Below are positions 32,327-40,497 of a stretch of DNA of 64,000 bases, in pieces (the stretch's first letter is position 1; every line of letters begins with the position of its first letter). The translations under genes and the position numbers were made by a program. The notes beneath the pieces were generated by a model. The model was not told the origin of the DNA. It worked only from the letters and a program-made list of their open reading frames with translations, and searched no databases. The stretch is from Saprospiraceae bacterium (lineage in GTDB: Bacteria > Bacteroidota > Bacteroidia > Chitinophagales > Saprospiraceae). The stretch spans positions 62,001-126,000 of the forward strand of contig JAIPBL010000006.1 of the NCBI GenBank assembly GCA_021739645.1, written 5' to 3'.

Positions 32327-32334
32327 TACCTTTG
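32327..32334 (+). promoter_or_regulatory. -7 box TACCTTTG 7 bp before the cysS start
   Basis: Exact consensus box ending at 32334 with the cysS ATG at 32342. With a normal start-site distance the transcript would begin at or within a few bases of the AUG, so the mRNA may be leaderless. Confidence 0.55.
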
Positions 32335-32341
32335 CGCCCTT

Positions 32342-33844
32342 ATGAAAAACGAATTACAGGTTTTTAACAGCTATACTGGCAAAAAAGAGGTTTTCAAGCC
32401 CATTCACGAAGGCCAAATCGGCATGTACGTGTGCGGCCCGACCGTTTACAGTGACGTGCACCTCGGCAACTGCCGCACCTTCGTCAGCTTCGATGTAATT
32501 TTCCGTTACCTGCAACACCTCGGCAACAACGTCCGCTATGTGCGCAACATCACCGACGTGGGCCACCTCGAAGGCGACGCCGATTCGAACGCAGAGGACA
32601 AAATCTCGAAAAAAGCCCGTATCGAACAGCTCGAACCGATGCAAATCGTGCAGCACTACATGAACGGTTTTCATGACATCATGAAAGTCTTCAACACGTT
32701 GCCGCCGCATATCGAGCCACGGGCCACGGGGCATATCGTGGAGCAAATGGAGATGGTGCAGGACATCATCGACAACGGGCTTGCATACGAAAACAACGGC
32801 TCGGTTTATTTCGACACGCTGAAATTTGCGGAAAAGCACGGTGTGTACGGCGCACTTTCTGGCCGGAAAATCGAAGACCTCATGGCCGAGAGCCGTGACA
32901 ATTTGAAAAACCAGGAAGAAAAACGCCATCCTTCCGACTTTGCGATTTGGATAAAAGCCGCCCCAGAGCACCTCATGCGCTGGAAGTCGCCTTGGTCCGT
33001 GGGTTTCCCCGGCTGGCACCTGGAGTGCTCGGTGATGAGCACCAAGTATTTGGGGGAGAAATTCGACATCCACGGCGGTGGCAACGACCTCAAGTTTCCG
33101 CACCACGAAAACGAAATCGCCCAGAACTACGGCGCTTGTGGCCATGCACCCTGCAACTACTGGTTACATACCAACATGCTGCTGCTCAATGGCAAAAAAA
33201 TGTCAAAAAGTGATGGCAATTCGATAATGCCCGGCGAGCTTTTCACAGGGCAAAGCCCCCACCTGACCAAGGCGTACTCGCCCATGGTGGTGCGGTTTTT
33301 CATGCTGCAATCCCACTATAGCAGCACCCTCGACCTCACAGACGAGGCCCTGCAAGCTGGTGAAAAAGGATACCGCCGCCTGATGGAAGGCCAGAAAGTG
33401 TTGCAATCGCTGACCCACCCCGGTGGCGGTTCGGCTGGCATTTTGGACAAAGAGGTGAACGCTGCCATCGACCAAGCCTTTGCCGACATGAACGACGACT
33501 TCAACACGCCGAAGGCATTAGCAAGCCTGTTCGAGTTGGTTACTAAAGTAAATAGCCTGAAAGGTGGCCAACTTTCTTTCAACGAAATCACCGTTGAGAC
33601 GTTGGAGCGTTTGAAAAAGACCTTCAACGACTTCATCATCACCATTTTCGGCTTGCGGGAGGAAAACTTCGACTCCTCTGGCGACGGCGTGGTGGACGGC
33701 CTCATGCAGCTCATCCTTGACATGCGCCAAAACGCACGGACGAACAAGGACTGGGGCACTTCCGACAAAATTCGAGATGTGCTAAAGGAACTGGACATCG
33801 TTGTGAAGGACGGAAAAGAGGGCGCTACTTGGGTGAAAGGGTAA
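32342..33844 (+). CDS. cysS: Cysteinyl-tRNA synthetase
   Basis: 500 residues from ATG 32342, chosen because family N-termini begin only a few residues before [14 protein letters not shown]. Class I synthetase motifs: [16 protein letters not shown] (HIGH-type HLGN), zinc-binding [10 protein letters not shown] with HHENEIAQ, and KMSKSDGN. It charges tRNA-Cys. Monocistronic. The ATG is unusually close to the promoter box. Confidence 0.97.
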   Translation: MKNELQVFNSYTGKKEVFKPIHEGQIGMYVCGPTVYSDVHLGNCRTFVSFDVIFRYLQHLGNNVRYVRNITDVGHLEGDADSNAEDKISKKARIEQLEPMQIVQHYMNGFHDIMKVFNTLPPHIEPRATGHIVEQMEMVQDIIDNGLAYENNGSVYFDTLKFAEKHGVYGALSGRKIEDLMAESRDNLKNQEEKRHPSDFAIWIKAAPEHLMRWKSPWSVGFPGWHLECSVMSTKYLGEKFDIHGGGNDLKFPHHENEIAQNYGACGHAPCNYWLHTNMLLLNGKKMSKSDGNSIMPGELFTGQSPHLTKAYSPMVVRFFMLQSHYSSTLDLTDEALQAGEKGYRRLMEGQKVLQSLTHPGGGSAGILDKEVNAAIDQAFADMNDDFNTPKALASLFELVTKVNSLKGGQLSFNEITVETLERLKKTFNDFIITIFGLREENFDSSGDGVVDGLMQLILDMRQNARTNKDWGTSDKIRDVLKELDIVVKDGKEGATWVKG

Positions 33845-33847
33845 ACA

Positions 33848-33882
33848 ATTGCGGATTTCGAATTGCGGATTGCGGATTGGGC
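33848..33882 (+). repeat. 7-bp tandem array, ATTGCGG type (5 units)
   Basis: ATTGCGG, ATTTCGA, ATTGCGG, ATTGCGG, ATTGGGC, starting 4 bp after the cysS stop codon. Confidence 0.7.
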
Positions 33883-34005
33883 GAACTGCATCGAAACAAA
33901 ACCTGTTAGGAGGTCGTTTTTAGCTGGTTACAAAAACATCACGTAAAATTTGATTGTCATTGTTGAATGCTTTTTCCATACTCGGCCAATTTTGATGGCC
34001 TTGAA

Positions 34006-34033
34006 AATCGTCAATCGTCAATCGTCAATCGTC
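34006..34033 (+). repeat. 7-bp tandem array, AATCGTC x4 perfect
   Basis: Four identical AATCGTC units ending 10 bp before the MoxR start codon, so inside its translation initiation region. The lack of divergence suggests recent expansion. Confidence 0.8.
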
Positions 34034-34043
34034 AATAATAATT

Positions 34044-35015
34044 ATGTCTCAAACTGCCCACAAATCAGACGTCGAAGCGGTTGACGCTTTGGCGCAATCG
34101 TACAAAGACCTAAAAAAAGAAATCGCCAAGGTCATAGTTGGCCAAGATGAAGTAGTGAAAAGCGTCATTATCTCCTTGTTTTCCAATGGCCACAGCCTCC
34201 TAGTAGGTGTGCCGGGCCTGGCTAAAACACTGCTCGTTAGCACCATCGCCGAAGTGCTCGACCTCGGCTTCAAGCGCATCCAGTTCACGCCCGACCTCAT
34301 GCCCTCGGACATCACAGGCTCGGAAATCCTTGGGGAAGACCGCCATTTCAAGTTCAACAAAGGCCCACTTTTTTCCAATATCGTCCTCGCCGACGAGATA
34401 AACCGGACGCCGCCTAAAACCCAGGCCGCCCTGCTCGAAGCCATGCAGGAACGCTCGGTGACAGTGGCAGGAACACGCCACGTACTGCCAGCGCCGTTTT
34501 TCGTATTGGCTACGCAAAACCCCATTGAACAGGAGGGTACTTATCCCTTGCCAGAGGCGCAACTCGACCGTTTTATGTTCAATATTCCATTGGACTACCC
34601 TTCTTACCAAGAAGAAATTGATGTGGTAAAAAGCACGACGGGCAACGAAAAGCCCAGCCTGAAGCACATCCTGAACGATACGCAAATACTTGCCTTTCAA
34701 CAACTTATACGCAAGATTCCAGTGGCTGACAACGTGCTGGAATATGCCGTGTCATTAGCCACAAAAACCCGTCCGGGTACCGAAAGAGCCACGGCGAAAG
34801 TCAACGACTACATCTCTTGGGGCGCTGGGCCTCGTGCTTCGCAATATTTGGTGCTGGGCGCAAAATGCCATGCCGCCGTCTCCGGCAAATACTCACCGGA
34901 TATTGATGACGTGAAGGCCATCGCCAATTACGTGCTTCGCCACCGTATCGTGCGGAACTACAAGGCCGAGGCGGAAGGGGTTACGGAGGAGAATATCATT
35001 CAGAGCTTGTTTTGA
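34044..35015 (+). CDS. MoxR-family AAA+ ATPase
   Basis: 323 residues. Walker A is VGVPGLAKTLL, Walker B VLADEINRTPPKTQAALLEAMQE, sensor region FFVLATQNPIEQEGTYPLPEAQLDRF, then the C-terminal lid with the VNDYISWGAGPRASQYL segment. MoxR ATPases act as chaperones, usually for von Willebrand-domain proteins encoded beside them. Here no BatA/DUF58 partner follows; a restriction endonuclease gene begins 105 bp downstream, suggesting the original operon was interrupted or the partner is elsewhere. Confidence 0.93.
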   Translation: MSQTAHKSDVEAVDALAQSYKDLKKEIAKVIVGQDEVVKSVIISLFSNGHSLLVGVPGLAKTLLVSTIAEVLDLGFKRIQFTPDLMPSDITGSEILGEDRHFKFNKGPLFSNIVLADEINRTPPKTQAALLEAMQERSVTVAGTRHVLPAPFFVLATQNPIEQEGTYPLPEAQLDRFMFNIPLDYPSYQEEIDVVKSTTGNEKPSLKHILNDTQILAFQQLIRKIPVADNVLEYAVSLATKTRPGTERATAKVNDYISWGAGPRASQYLVLGAKCHAAVSGKYSPDIDDVKAIANYVLRHRIVRNYKAEAEGVTEENIIQSLF

Positions 35016-35044
35016 GGTTGCAGTTATGTTCAGCAAATATGCCT

Positions 35045-35063
35045 TTTATTGGCGGTTGGTGGC
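35045..35063 (+). promoter_or_regulatory. Candidate tandem operator upstream of the restriction endonuclease
   Basis: TTTATTGGCGGTTGGTGGC, matching 16 of 19 positions of the element that overlaps the methyltransferase promoter (37127-37109, minus strand), in the same orientation relative to transcription and with the same 10-bp half-site spacing. It lies about 26 bp upstream of a TTTG that could be a -33 box (35089). Confidence 0.5.
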
Positions 35064-35120
35064 TGATTTAATCACCTAGTAAACTCATTTTGAGGGATAT
35101 AACGACATAATCTACTTTTT

Positions 35121-35837
35121 ATGAGAGAAAAAGAATTAGCCCAAAAAGTTGTTGAATATTTTGAAGTCAATATTTTCAGTAACCATATTGGTGCAGCCCT
35201 GAATATTCATTCACGCCTTGCCTCCTATAATATTAATCCCATATTGGTTAAATACCTCTCAAAAGTTTTGAAGGATGACTATAGCCCAATGGGAGTTGCA
35301 ATGGCTCTTTACTATCCTAGGGTATTGGGCACATCAATTTCAACATCATTTGGAACTCGTATCCAAAGCATGTTTGTAGAGCTAGGTATCGCTCAAGGTT
35401 CATTAATAAAAGGCATGGATATCGAATTTGTTGATAGAATAGATTCTAGGAAAAAGTGGTGTCAGCTAAAGTCTGGCCCAAACACCATTAACTCAGAGGA
35501 TGTGAAGCCGTTGATTAAAAAATTTACAGACACTATTAATCTTGCCAGAACTAATAGTGCCTTGAAAGGGATAAGTAATTCTGATTTCATTGTAGGAGTG
35601 CTGTACGGTGAGATTTCAGAATTGAGTATGCACTATAAGCGGATTGACCAGTCCCATCCAGTCTATGTTGGACGTGATTTTTGGCATAGGATTACAGGCT
35701 ATCTTGGGTTTTATGACAGTTTAATGCCTCCCTTGCATGAGTGCATTATGAGCCTAGACACACAAGATTTTATAAAAACAGGTTGTGAAAAGCTAGCACT
35801 TGAAATTGAAAAATCCCCACTATTTGATTTTCACTGA
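35121..35837 (+). CDS. Type II restriction endonuclease, PmeII-like family
   Basis: 238 residues. A central nuclease signature is visible: GMDIEFVDRIDSRKKWCQLKSGPNTIN, giving the Asp/Glu and QxK of a PD-(D/E)XK fold, preceded by YPRVLGTSISTSFGTRIQ. This fits the PmeII-type endonucleases. The target sequence cannot be deduced. The gene is noticeably more AT-rich than its neighbours, converges with a cytosine-5 methyltransferase gene and overlaps it by 18 bp, which identifies the pair as one restriction-modification system. Confidence 0.75.
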   Translation: MREKELAQKVVEYFEVNIFSNHIGAALNIHSRLASYNINPILVKYLSKVLKDDYSPMGVAMALYYPRVLGTSISTSFGTRIQSMFVELGIAQGSLIKGMDIEFVDRIDSRKKWCQLKSGPNTINSEDVKPLIKKFTDTINLARTNSALKGISNSDFIVGVLYGEISELSMHYKRIDQSHPVYVGRDFWHRITGYLGFYDSLMPPLHECIMSLDTQDFIKTGCEKLALEIEKSPLFDFH

Positions 35838-37055
35838 CGAGTAGTAGTAATTGAGAAATTTGACCACAGCATACCCCAGTTCCCTTCCCAAATTAACAGG
35901 CACAGCATTTCCAATTTGCTTGTACTGCTGGGCAACGGAACCAGCAAATTTCCATTCATCTGGAAAAGTCTGTATTCTCGCATATTCTCTCACGGTGAAA
36001 GGACGTGTTTCGTCGGGATGGCATCGTTCAGTTTGTTTTTGAGCAGGGCTACAAGTCAAGGTAAGGCATGGTTCATCCCAACCTATTCGCCTCGCCATTC
36101 CAGTTTTCCCCCCTGTTAAATAGAAACTCCCACCCATGAATTCTTTTTGGATGTCAATTGGTAAATCTCGCCAATAGCCCTTTGGAGGGACAAGGTCTAA
36201 GACTTCTTTTTTGCTTTTCGGGTAAGAGGTGCCAGCCGATTTTGGGACATCAACACCAAATAAATCGCCTTTTTTTAAAGCATCTTGCAAAGTGTATATG
36301 CGGGTATCAGGCCTTGGATACTCAAATCCTACCTTAATATCTTTTCTTACACCAACTAAAATCAAACGTTCCCTTTTTTGAGGAACTTTATAGTTCACTG
36401 CTTTTAGTATTTGGACTGGAGCTACATTATAACCGATTTCATCCAGAATGGAAATCATTCCCTCCAGCGTTTTGCCATTTTGATGGCTAATCAAACCACG
36501 GACATTTTCCCCAATGCAAATCAATGGGTTCACTTCTTGAACAACTCTTGCAAACTCATAAAATAATGTGCCCCTTGCATCAGCCAAGCCAAGCTTTTTG
36601 CCAGCATAACTAAAGGCTTGGCAAGGAAATCCGCCAGTGACGACATCTACTTTATTCCGATAATCTGAAAAGTCATAGGATTTGATATCGCCTTCCAAAA
36701 CATTCCAATGCGGGCGATTGCTCCTTAATGTTTGGCAAGCCCATTTGTCTATCTCATTCAATGCAACGCATTTTATTCCAGCTTTTTCCAGGCCATTTGC
36801 AAGCCCACCTGCTCCTGCAAACAGTTCAATGGCGGAATATTCGTTCTCAACAGCGACAAAATTTGAAACAGGCTTGATACTTTTATCAAAAATGAAATCG
36901 GAAAATAAACGTAATTGCTCCTTCTTATAAACCCTATAATTGCTCATCGGCTCACGGACAGCAGACAATTTCCCTTCCCTATCCCACCTGCGGAGAGTTT
37001 CTTTACTTTTACCAAGTATTTCTGATGCTTCGGAGAGCGTAACATAATTTTTCAT
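35820..37055 (-). CDS. DNA (cytosine-5)-methyltransferase with N-terminal HTH
   Basis: 411 residues from ATG 37055. Residues 1-60 form a MerR-like helix-turn-helix (YVTLSEASEILGKSKETLRRWDREGKL). The C5-MTase motifs follow in order: FAGAGGLANGLEKAG (I), GGFPCQAFSYAGK with catalytic Cys (IV), IGENVRGL (VI), PQKRERLILVG (VIII), and QIGNAVPVNLG (X). It protects the host against the partner nuclease. The fused DNA-binding domain resembles the arrangement in M.SsoII/M.EcoRII-type enzymes, which bind their own promoter. AT-richer than the surroundings, probably acquired. Confidence 0.93.
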   Translation of the reverse strand: MKNYVTLSEASEILGKSKETLRRWDREGKLSAVREPMSNYRVYKKEQLRLFSDFIFDKSIKPVSNFVAVENEYSAIELFAGAGGLANGLEKAGIKCVALNEIDKWACQTLRSNRPHWNVLEGDIKSYDFSDYRNKVDVVTGGFPCQAFSYAGKKLGLADARGTLFYEFARVVQEVNPLICIGENVRGLISHQNGKTLEGMISILDEIGYNVAPVQILKAVNYKVPQKRERLILVGVRKDIKVGFEYPRPDTRIYTLQDALKKGDLFGVDVPKSAGTSYPKSKKEVLDLVPPKGYWRDLPIDIQKEFMGGSFYLTGGKTGMARRIGWDEPCLTLTCSPAQKQTERCHPDETRPFTVREYARIQTFPDEWKFAGSVAQQYKQIGNAVPVNLGRELGYAVVKFLNYYYSSVKIK

Positions 37056-37086
37056 AACCAAGTTGTTTAACATTACACAATGGTTA

Positions 37087-37127
37087 CAAATGTACGTCTA
37101 AATATAATGCCACCAAACGCCACCAAA
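37087..37127 (-). promoter_or_regulatory. Methyltransferase promoter overlapped by a tandem operator
   Basis: Minus strand: TACATTTG (37094-37087) as -7 box, TTTG (37117-37114) 19 bp upstream as -33 box. The -33 box falls inside a direct repeat of TTTGGTGGC (37127-37119 and 37117-37109), the two copies one helical turn apart. Binding there would block polymerase, as expected for autorepression by the enzyme's HTH domain. Confidence 0.6.
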
Positions 37128-37206
37128 GAAAGTTATCAACACCCTTGAATCTGACTTTATTTTTAGGTCTGATTGGAAATCTATCCGATCATGACTTTTT
37201 CAATAA

Positions 37207-38130
37207 TCATGTGAATTTGGAGTTCATACTGGCCACCGCCACCCTCGCCGCCAGCCGGGCATTGTTCAGCACCAGCTCAATATTGGCCCGAAGGCTCTCC
37301 CCGCCCGTCAGTTCCTTTATTTTTCCCAATAAAAAAGGTGAAACCTCCTTGCCGCTGATGCCCAGCCGTTGCATCTCGGACAGTGCCTGCTCGGTCGCTG
37401 CTTGGATGCGGGCGGCCAAGGGTTCATGTTCCGCTGGAATTGGGTTGGCAATGACCACGCCGCCAGCAAGGCCAGCCAACCATTTGATAGTCAATACTTT
37501 AGCGATTTCGGCAGGCGAATCGAGGCGGTAGTCCACGCCGAAGCCGCTGCGACGGGTGTAGAATGCAGGAAACTCATCCGTCTGGTAGCCTATGACGGAG
37601 ACGCCGTGGGTTTCGAGGTACTCAAGCGTCAGGCCGAGGTCGAGGATGGATTTTGCGCCAGCACAAACGACGGCAACGCTGGTGCGGGCAAGTTCCTGGA
37701 GGTCGGCGGAGATGTCCATCGTTTCGGAAGCGCCCCGGTGTACGCCACCGATGCCGCCGGTGGCGAAGATTCGGATGCCCGCCATTTCGGCGATTAGCAT
37801 GGTGGAGGCGACGGTGGTAGCACCCGGTTTTCCGCTGGAGAGCAGGAAGGGGATGTCCCGACGGCTGACCTTGGCCACGCCACGCCCAGTTTTTCCGAGG
37901 TGCTCGATTTCGGCCTCGGAAAGCCCAGCCTTCAATTTGCCGTTGAGGATAGCGATGGTGGCTGGCACTGCCCCATTTTCCCGCACGGTCTGCTCCACAC
38001 GCAGGGCGGTCGCCACGTTGTCGGGGTAGGGCATCCCGTGCGAGATGATGGTGCTTTCGAGGGCAACGATGGGCTGACCGTTTTGCAGGGCCTCATTTAC
38101 CGAAGGTGATATTTCGAGAAACGGATTCAT
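37207..38130 (-). CDS. psuG: Pseudouridine-5'-phosphate glycosidase
   Basis: 307 residues from ATG 38130 (MNPFLEISPSVNEALQNGQPIVALESTIISHGMPYPDN). Hallmarks include ATIAILNGKLKAGLSEAEIEHL, FATGGIGGVHRGASETMDISADL, VCAGAKSILDLGLTLEYLETHGV and a C-terminal NIELVLNNARLAA. The enzyme cleaves pseudouridine 5'-phosphate to uracil and ribose 5-phosphate in RNA salvage. No psuK kinase is adjacent. A heptad array begins 2 bp upstream of the start codon. Confidence 0.95.
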   Translation of the reverse strand: MNPFLEISPSVNEALQNGQPIVALESTIISHGMPYPDNVATALRVEQTVRENGAVPATIAILNGKLKAGLSEAEIEHLGKTGRGVAKVSRRDIPFLLSSGKPGATTVASTMLIAEMAGIRIFATGGIGGVHRGASETMDISADLQELARTSVAVVCAGAKSILDLGLTLEYLETHGVSVIGYQTDEFPAFYTRRSGFGVDYRLDSPAEIAKVLTIKWLAGLAGGVVIANPIPAEHEPLAARIQAATEQALSEMQRLGISGKEVSPFLLGKIKELTGGESLRANIELVLNNARLAARVAVASMNSKFT

Positions 38131-38132
38131 GT

Positions 38133-38160
38133 GGTGATTGGTAACTGGTGACTGGTGATT
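38133..38160. repeat. 7-bp tandem array GGTGATT/GGTAACT abutting psuG
   Basis: GGTGATT, GGTAACT, GGTGACT, GGTGATT, contiguous. It begins 2 bp from the psuG start codon and therefore occupies its ribosome-binding region. Confidence 0.7.
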
Positions 38161-38197
38161 TGGAGGGGCAATGTAAGCTGTATTGATTTTTTGGGAT

Positions 38198-38226
38198 AAA
38201 AAAAGGGCATGACCAAAGTCACGCCC
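38198..38226 (-). terminator. Terminator after the DUF937 gene
   Basis: Minus strand: GGGCGTGAC, TTTG loop, GTCATGCCC, then T7. Confidence 0.85.
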
Positions 38227-38262
38227 ATGTTGTATTTCTGAAAAATGAAATTGGTTCGCTAC

Positions 38263-38297
38263 CAATTTTCAATTTCATAATTTTCAATTTCCAACTT
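38263..38297. repeat. 7-bp array CAATTTT/CAATTTC at the DUF937 3' end
   Basis: CAATTTT, CAATTTC, ATAATTT, TCAATTT, CCAACTT. It runs into the stop codon of the DUF937 gene. Bases 38247-38254 (AAATTGGT) pair with its left end to make a hairpin. Confidence 0.55.
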
Positions 38298-38934
38298 ACT
38301 TTCCGCCGAACAACTTGCTTAGTAGGCCCTTGCCGACCATACCAGCCACATCGTCCAGCATTGAGCCGTCGCCGTCCTTGTCAAGGAAGCGGGTTGCCAT
38401 GTCCATAAGTGGGTTGCCAGCTTCTTTTTGCTGGCCTACGCTGTTGGTGAGGAGGCCAGCGATGCCAGCCACGTCAAGGCCCTGCTGTTTTTTCTGTTGG
38501 CCGAGTAGGCTCATCACCATGGGTGCAAGGGTGGTCATGAGGTTGCCGGTCTTGCTGCTATCAAGACCGCTCATCTTGCTGATCATGTCAATGGCGCCGC
38601 TTTGGTTTGGGCCGAGGATATGGTTGAGGATGCCTGCACCGTTGAGGGCACGGGACTGTTCAGGTGCTGGTGCCGCTGCTTGTCCACCACCGCCCAACAT
38701 GCCCATGAGGTTGTCGAGGAGGCTGCCGTCGTGGTCGCGCTCAAGGGCGCTGTTAAGGCTTGCGGCACCTTCTGGTGTCGAGGCGTTCTTTGCCAAACCT
38801 GCGAGGAGGGTAGAAACGATGCTCTGTGCCGCTGTGGCGGTTTGAGCACGGTCTGCGCCGCCAATCTGGTTGCTAAGTTGGTCCACAACGTTATCGCCCA
38901 TGTGACCTTGTAGTAAATCAAACAAATTTCCCAT
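38296..38934 (-). CDS. DUF937 domain protein
   Basis: 212 residues. It starts MGNLFDLLQGHMGDNVVDQLSNQIG and is rich in Gly, Ala, Met and Leu, with repeated helical blocks (TLLAGLAKNAST, LLDNLMGMLGGGG, MTTLAPMVMSLLG). A C-terminal DKDGDGSMLDDVAGM resembles an EF-hand-like calcium loop. The DUF937/YidB family is widespread and uncharacterised; a dockerin-like calcium loop next to DUF937 repeats is common. Monocistronic with a strong terminator. Confidence 0.85.
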   Translation of the reverse strand: MGNLFDLLQGHMGDNVVDQLSNQIGGADRAQTATAAQSIVSTLLAGLAKNASTPEGAASLNSALERDHDGSLLDNLMGMLGGGGQAAAPAPEQSRALNGAGILNHILGPNQSGAIDMISKMSGLDSSKTGNLMTTLAPMVMSLLGQQKKQQGLDVAGIAGLLTNSVGQQKEAGNPLMDMATRFLDKDGDGSMLDDVAGMVGKGLLSKLFGGK

Positions 38935-39138
38935 GATATTTTTTTATGAATTTTTAGTAAAAACGCCGCAAGCGACGAGAGTTCAATGTTGAGACGCAAA
39001 ACACTTGGCAAGTATCGGATTTGCAACCGACAAATTTAAATTTCTTTCTTTATTTATCACTTACTGGACTTTTGACAAACCCTTAATAGTTGAAGGTTAT
39101 GCCTTCAAGTGCGCGTCTGCCATACATTTTGGTTTATT

Positions 39139-39613
39139 TCAATCTGTGGTCATTTTTTCTGCTGTTTTTTCTTCTTCCTCCTCTTTTTGAGGACAGGACG
39201 CCTCTTCCTTTTCTGCATGAGCTGCCCTTTTTTTCGCCCCTTTCCTTTTATTTGGAGTTTTGGCAAAAACAAGCCCTGCTCATTCTTTCCATCTGCAACT
39301 GAACCTGCGAAGGGGTCACTTGCCTATCATGTTCCACCCTGTTTTTAAAGCTCTTATCGTACTGTTGCCATTTGCGGCAACCATGTCCGGCTTCTCCCTT
39401 TCCAACAAAAAGCAGCCAATAGGCCAGGTTTACAAATTCCATCCAATTTTGCAAATGTCCCTCGTCCGGTGTCTGCGATTTGTCCAGCAGTAGCCTTTGT
39501 TTGCTGAACCGAAAAAAATGCGCTATGTCATACCGATTGCGGTATGCCCAATGGATTTCTTCTGCATCCAGTTCCATCCGCCGCTCACCCCACACACAAA
39601 GCCACATGCATTT
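39139..39613 (-). pseudogene. Decayed IS transposase, C-terminal remnant with frameshift
   Basis: The minus strand from 39613 reads ELDAEEIHWAYRNRYDIAHFFRF, SKQRLLLDKSQTPDEGHLQNW and TPSQVQLQMERM, the C-terminal part of a DDE transposase (YRxRYDIExFFRFxKQ pattern). The first frame ends at 39248, while the expected basic tail (AKTPNKRKGAKKRAA) continues in another frame to a stop at 39139, so a frameshift lies near 39270. An in-frame stop occurs just upstream at about 39614-39616, and the N-terminal half is missing where the SUMF1-type gene begins. This marks an old insertion and a rearrangement border. Confidence 0.65.
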
Positions 39614-39660
39614 TTAGAAGAGCGGTTGTTCTGTTTTTGCATCGAGCAGCCGGATTCGAC

Positions 39661-40308
39661 ATGATTTTCGTCGAGGGCGGCGACTTCCTCATGGGCAAAG
39701 GAAAGGACGCTCACCCTGTGAGAGTCAATAGCTTCTACATGGCCAAATACCAAGTCACACAGGCGCTTTGGCAAGCCATCATGGGTGAAAACCAATCAAA
39801 GATTATAGGTGAAAATCGCCCACCAGTAGAGACGGTTTCTTGGGACGACGCACAGGAATTTATCAAGCAATTGAGTAAGGCTACAAGCAAGGCATTCCGT
39901 TTGCCCACGGAAGCCGAATGGGAATTCGCTGCCCATGGCGGCATCTATTCCCAAGGCTGCATATTTGCTGGCAGCGACAAACTAAAACAAGTGGGCTGGC
40001 ACCATGAAAACAGTGGTAATGAAACCCACGATGTCGGCCTGCTGCTTGCCAACGAGCTTGGCATTCATGACCTCAGCGGCCATGTCTGGGAATGGTGTGA
40101 GGACGATTATCACGACAGCTACAAAGTTGCACCAAAAGACGGTTCAGCCTGGACAGATGCTCCTGATCGCCGTGTGATGCGTGGTGGCAGCTACTTCAGC
40201 GACGCTGACGGCCGCCACCCAGCGAACTGTGACAGGTGGACGCCGGGCAGCGGTGGCTGCGGCATCGGGTTCCGGCTGGTGTTCTCCCCCTCCAGTTCAG
40301 CCAGTTAG
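39661..40308 (+). CDS. SUMF1-fold (formylglycine-generating-enzyme-like) protein, likely diversified target protein
   Basis: 215 residues from ATG 39661 (MIFVEGGDFLMGKGKDAHPV). SUMF1 landmarks are present: FYMAKYQVTQALW, PVETVSWDDAQEFIKQLS, FRLPTEAEWEFAA, DLSGHVWEWCEDDY, and a final RVMRGGSYFS...GFRLVFSPS. It is short, lacks a signal peptide and ends exactly as C-type-lectin-like/SUMF1 target proteins of diversity-generating retroelements do. The last 30 residues before GFRLV align position by position with the usual variable-region layout. It is therefore more likely a ligand-binding variable protein than a sulfatase-activating enzyme. Confidence 0.8.
   Translation: MIFVEGGDFLMGKGKDAHPVRVNSFYMAKYQVTQALWQAIMGENQSKIIGENRPPVETVSWDDAQEFIKQLSKATSKAFRLPTEAEWEFAAHGGIYSQGCIFAGSDKLKQVGWHHENSGNETHDVGLLLANELGIHDLSGHVWEWCEDDYHDSYKVAPKDGSAWTDAPDRRVMRGGSYFSDADGRHPANCDRWTPGSGGCGIGFRLVFSPSSSAS
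40171..40281 (+). other. Candidate variable repeat (VR) of a diversity-generating retroelement
   Basis: Between the invariant RGGS and IGFRLV codons, 16 of 25 codons end in C (TAC, TTC, AGC, GAC, GGC, CAC, TGC and others) and only one AAC remains. That is the pattern left by adenine-specific mutagenesis of AAC-rich template codons. The GC-rich GGCATCGGGTTCCGGCTGGT end matches the expected homing-signal position. No template repeat, avd or reverse transcriptase was found in the window. Confidence 0.6.
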
Positions 40309-40497
40309 CAAAAGCAGCCAGCCAGCCCCTTTGGGAGAGGCCAGAAGAGGTGGAGCAAGCGAACAGTGTAAGCAAAGGAAAGGAGGCTTGGTGGACATGC
40401 GAAAGCATAAGTTTCGCAGACCGAAGTAGAGCAGCACAGCGGTAAGTGAATAAGGAATGGGGCGCAGCCCCGATTTAAAAATTGGGCTAGTGTGGCG

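Noticed and set aside
39260-39493. Plus-strand ORF starting MAKTSPAHSF
   Set aside because: It is antisense to the transposase remnant, whose minus-strand translation has recognisable family motifs; the plus frame has none.
39661-40308. True formylglycine-generating enzyme for sulfatase activation
   Set aside because: No sulfatase gene nearby, no signal peptide, short length and a C-terminus of variable-repeat type all argue against it, although the fold is the same.
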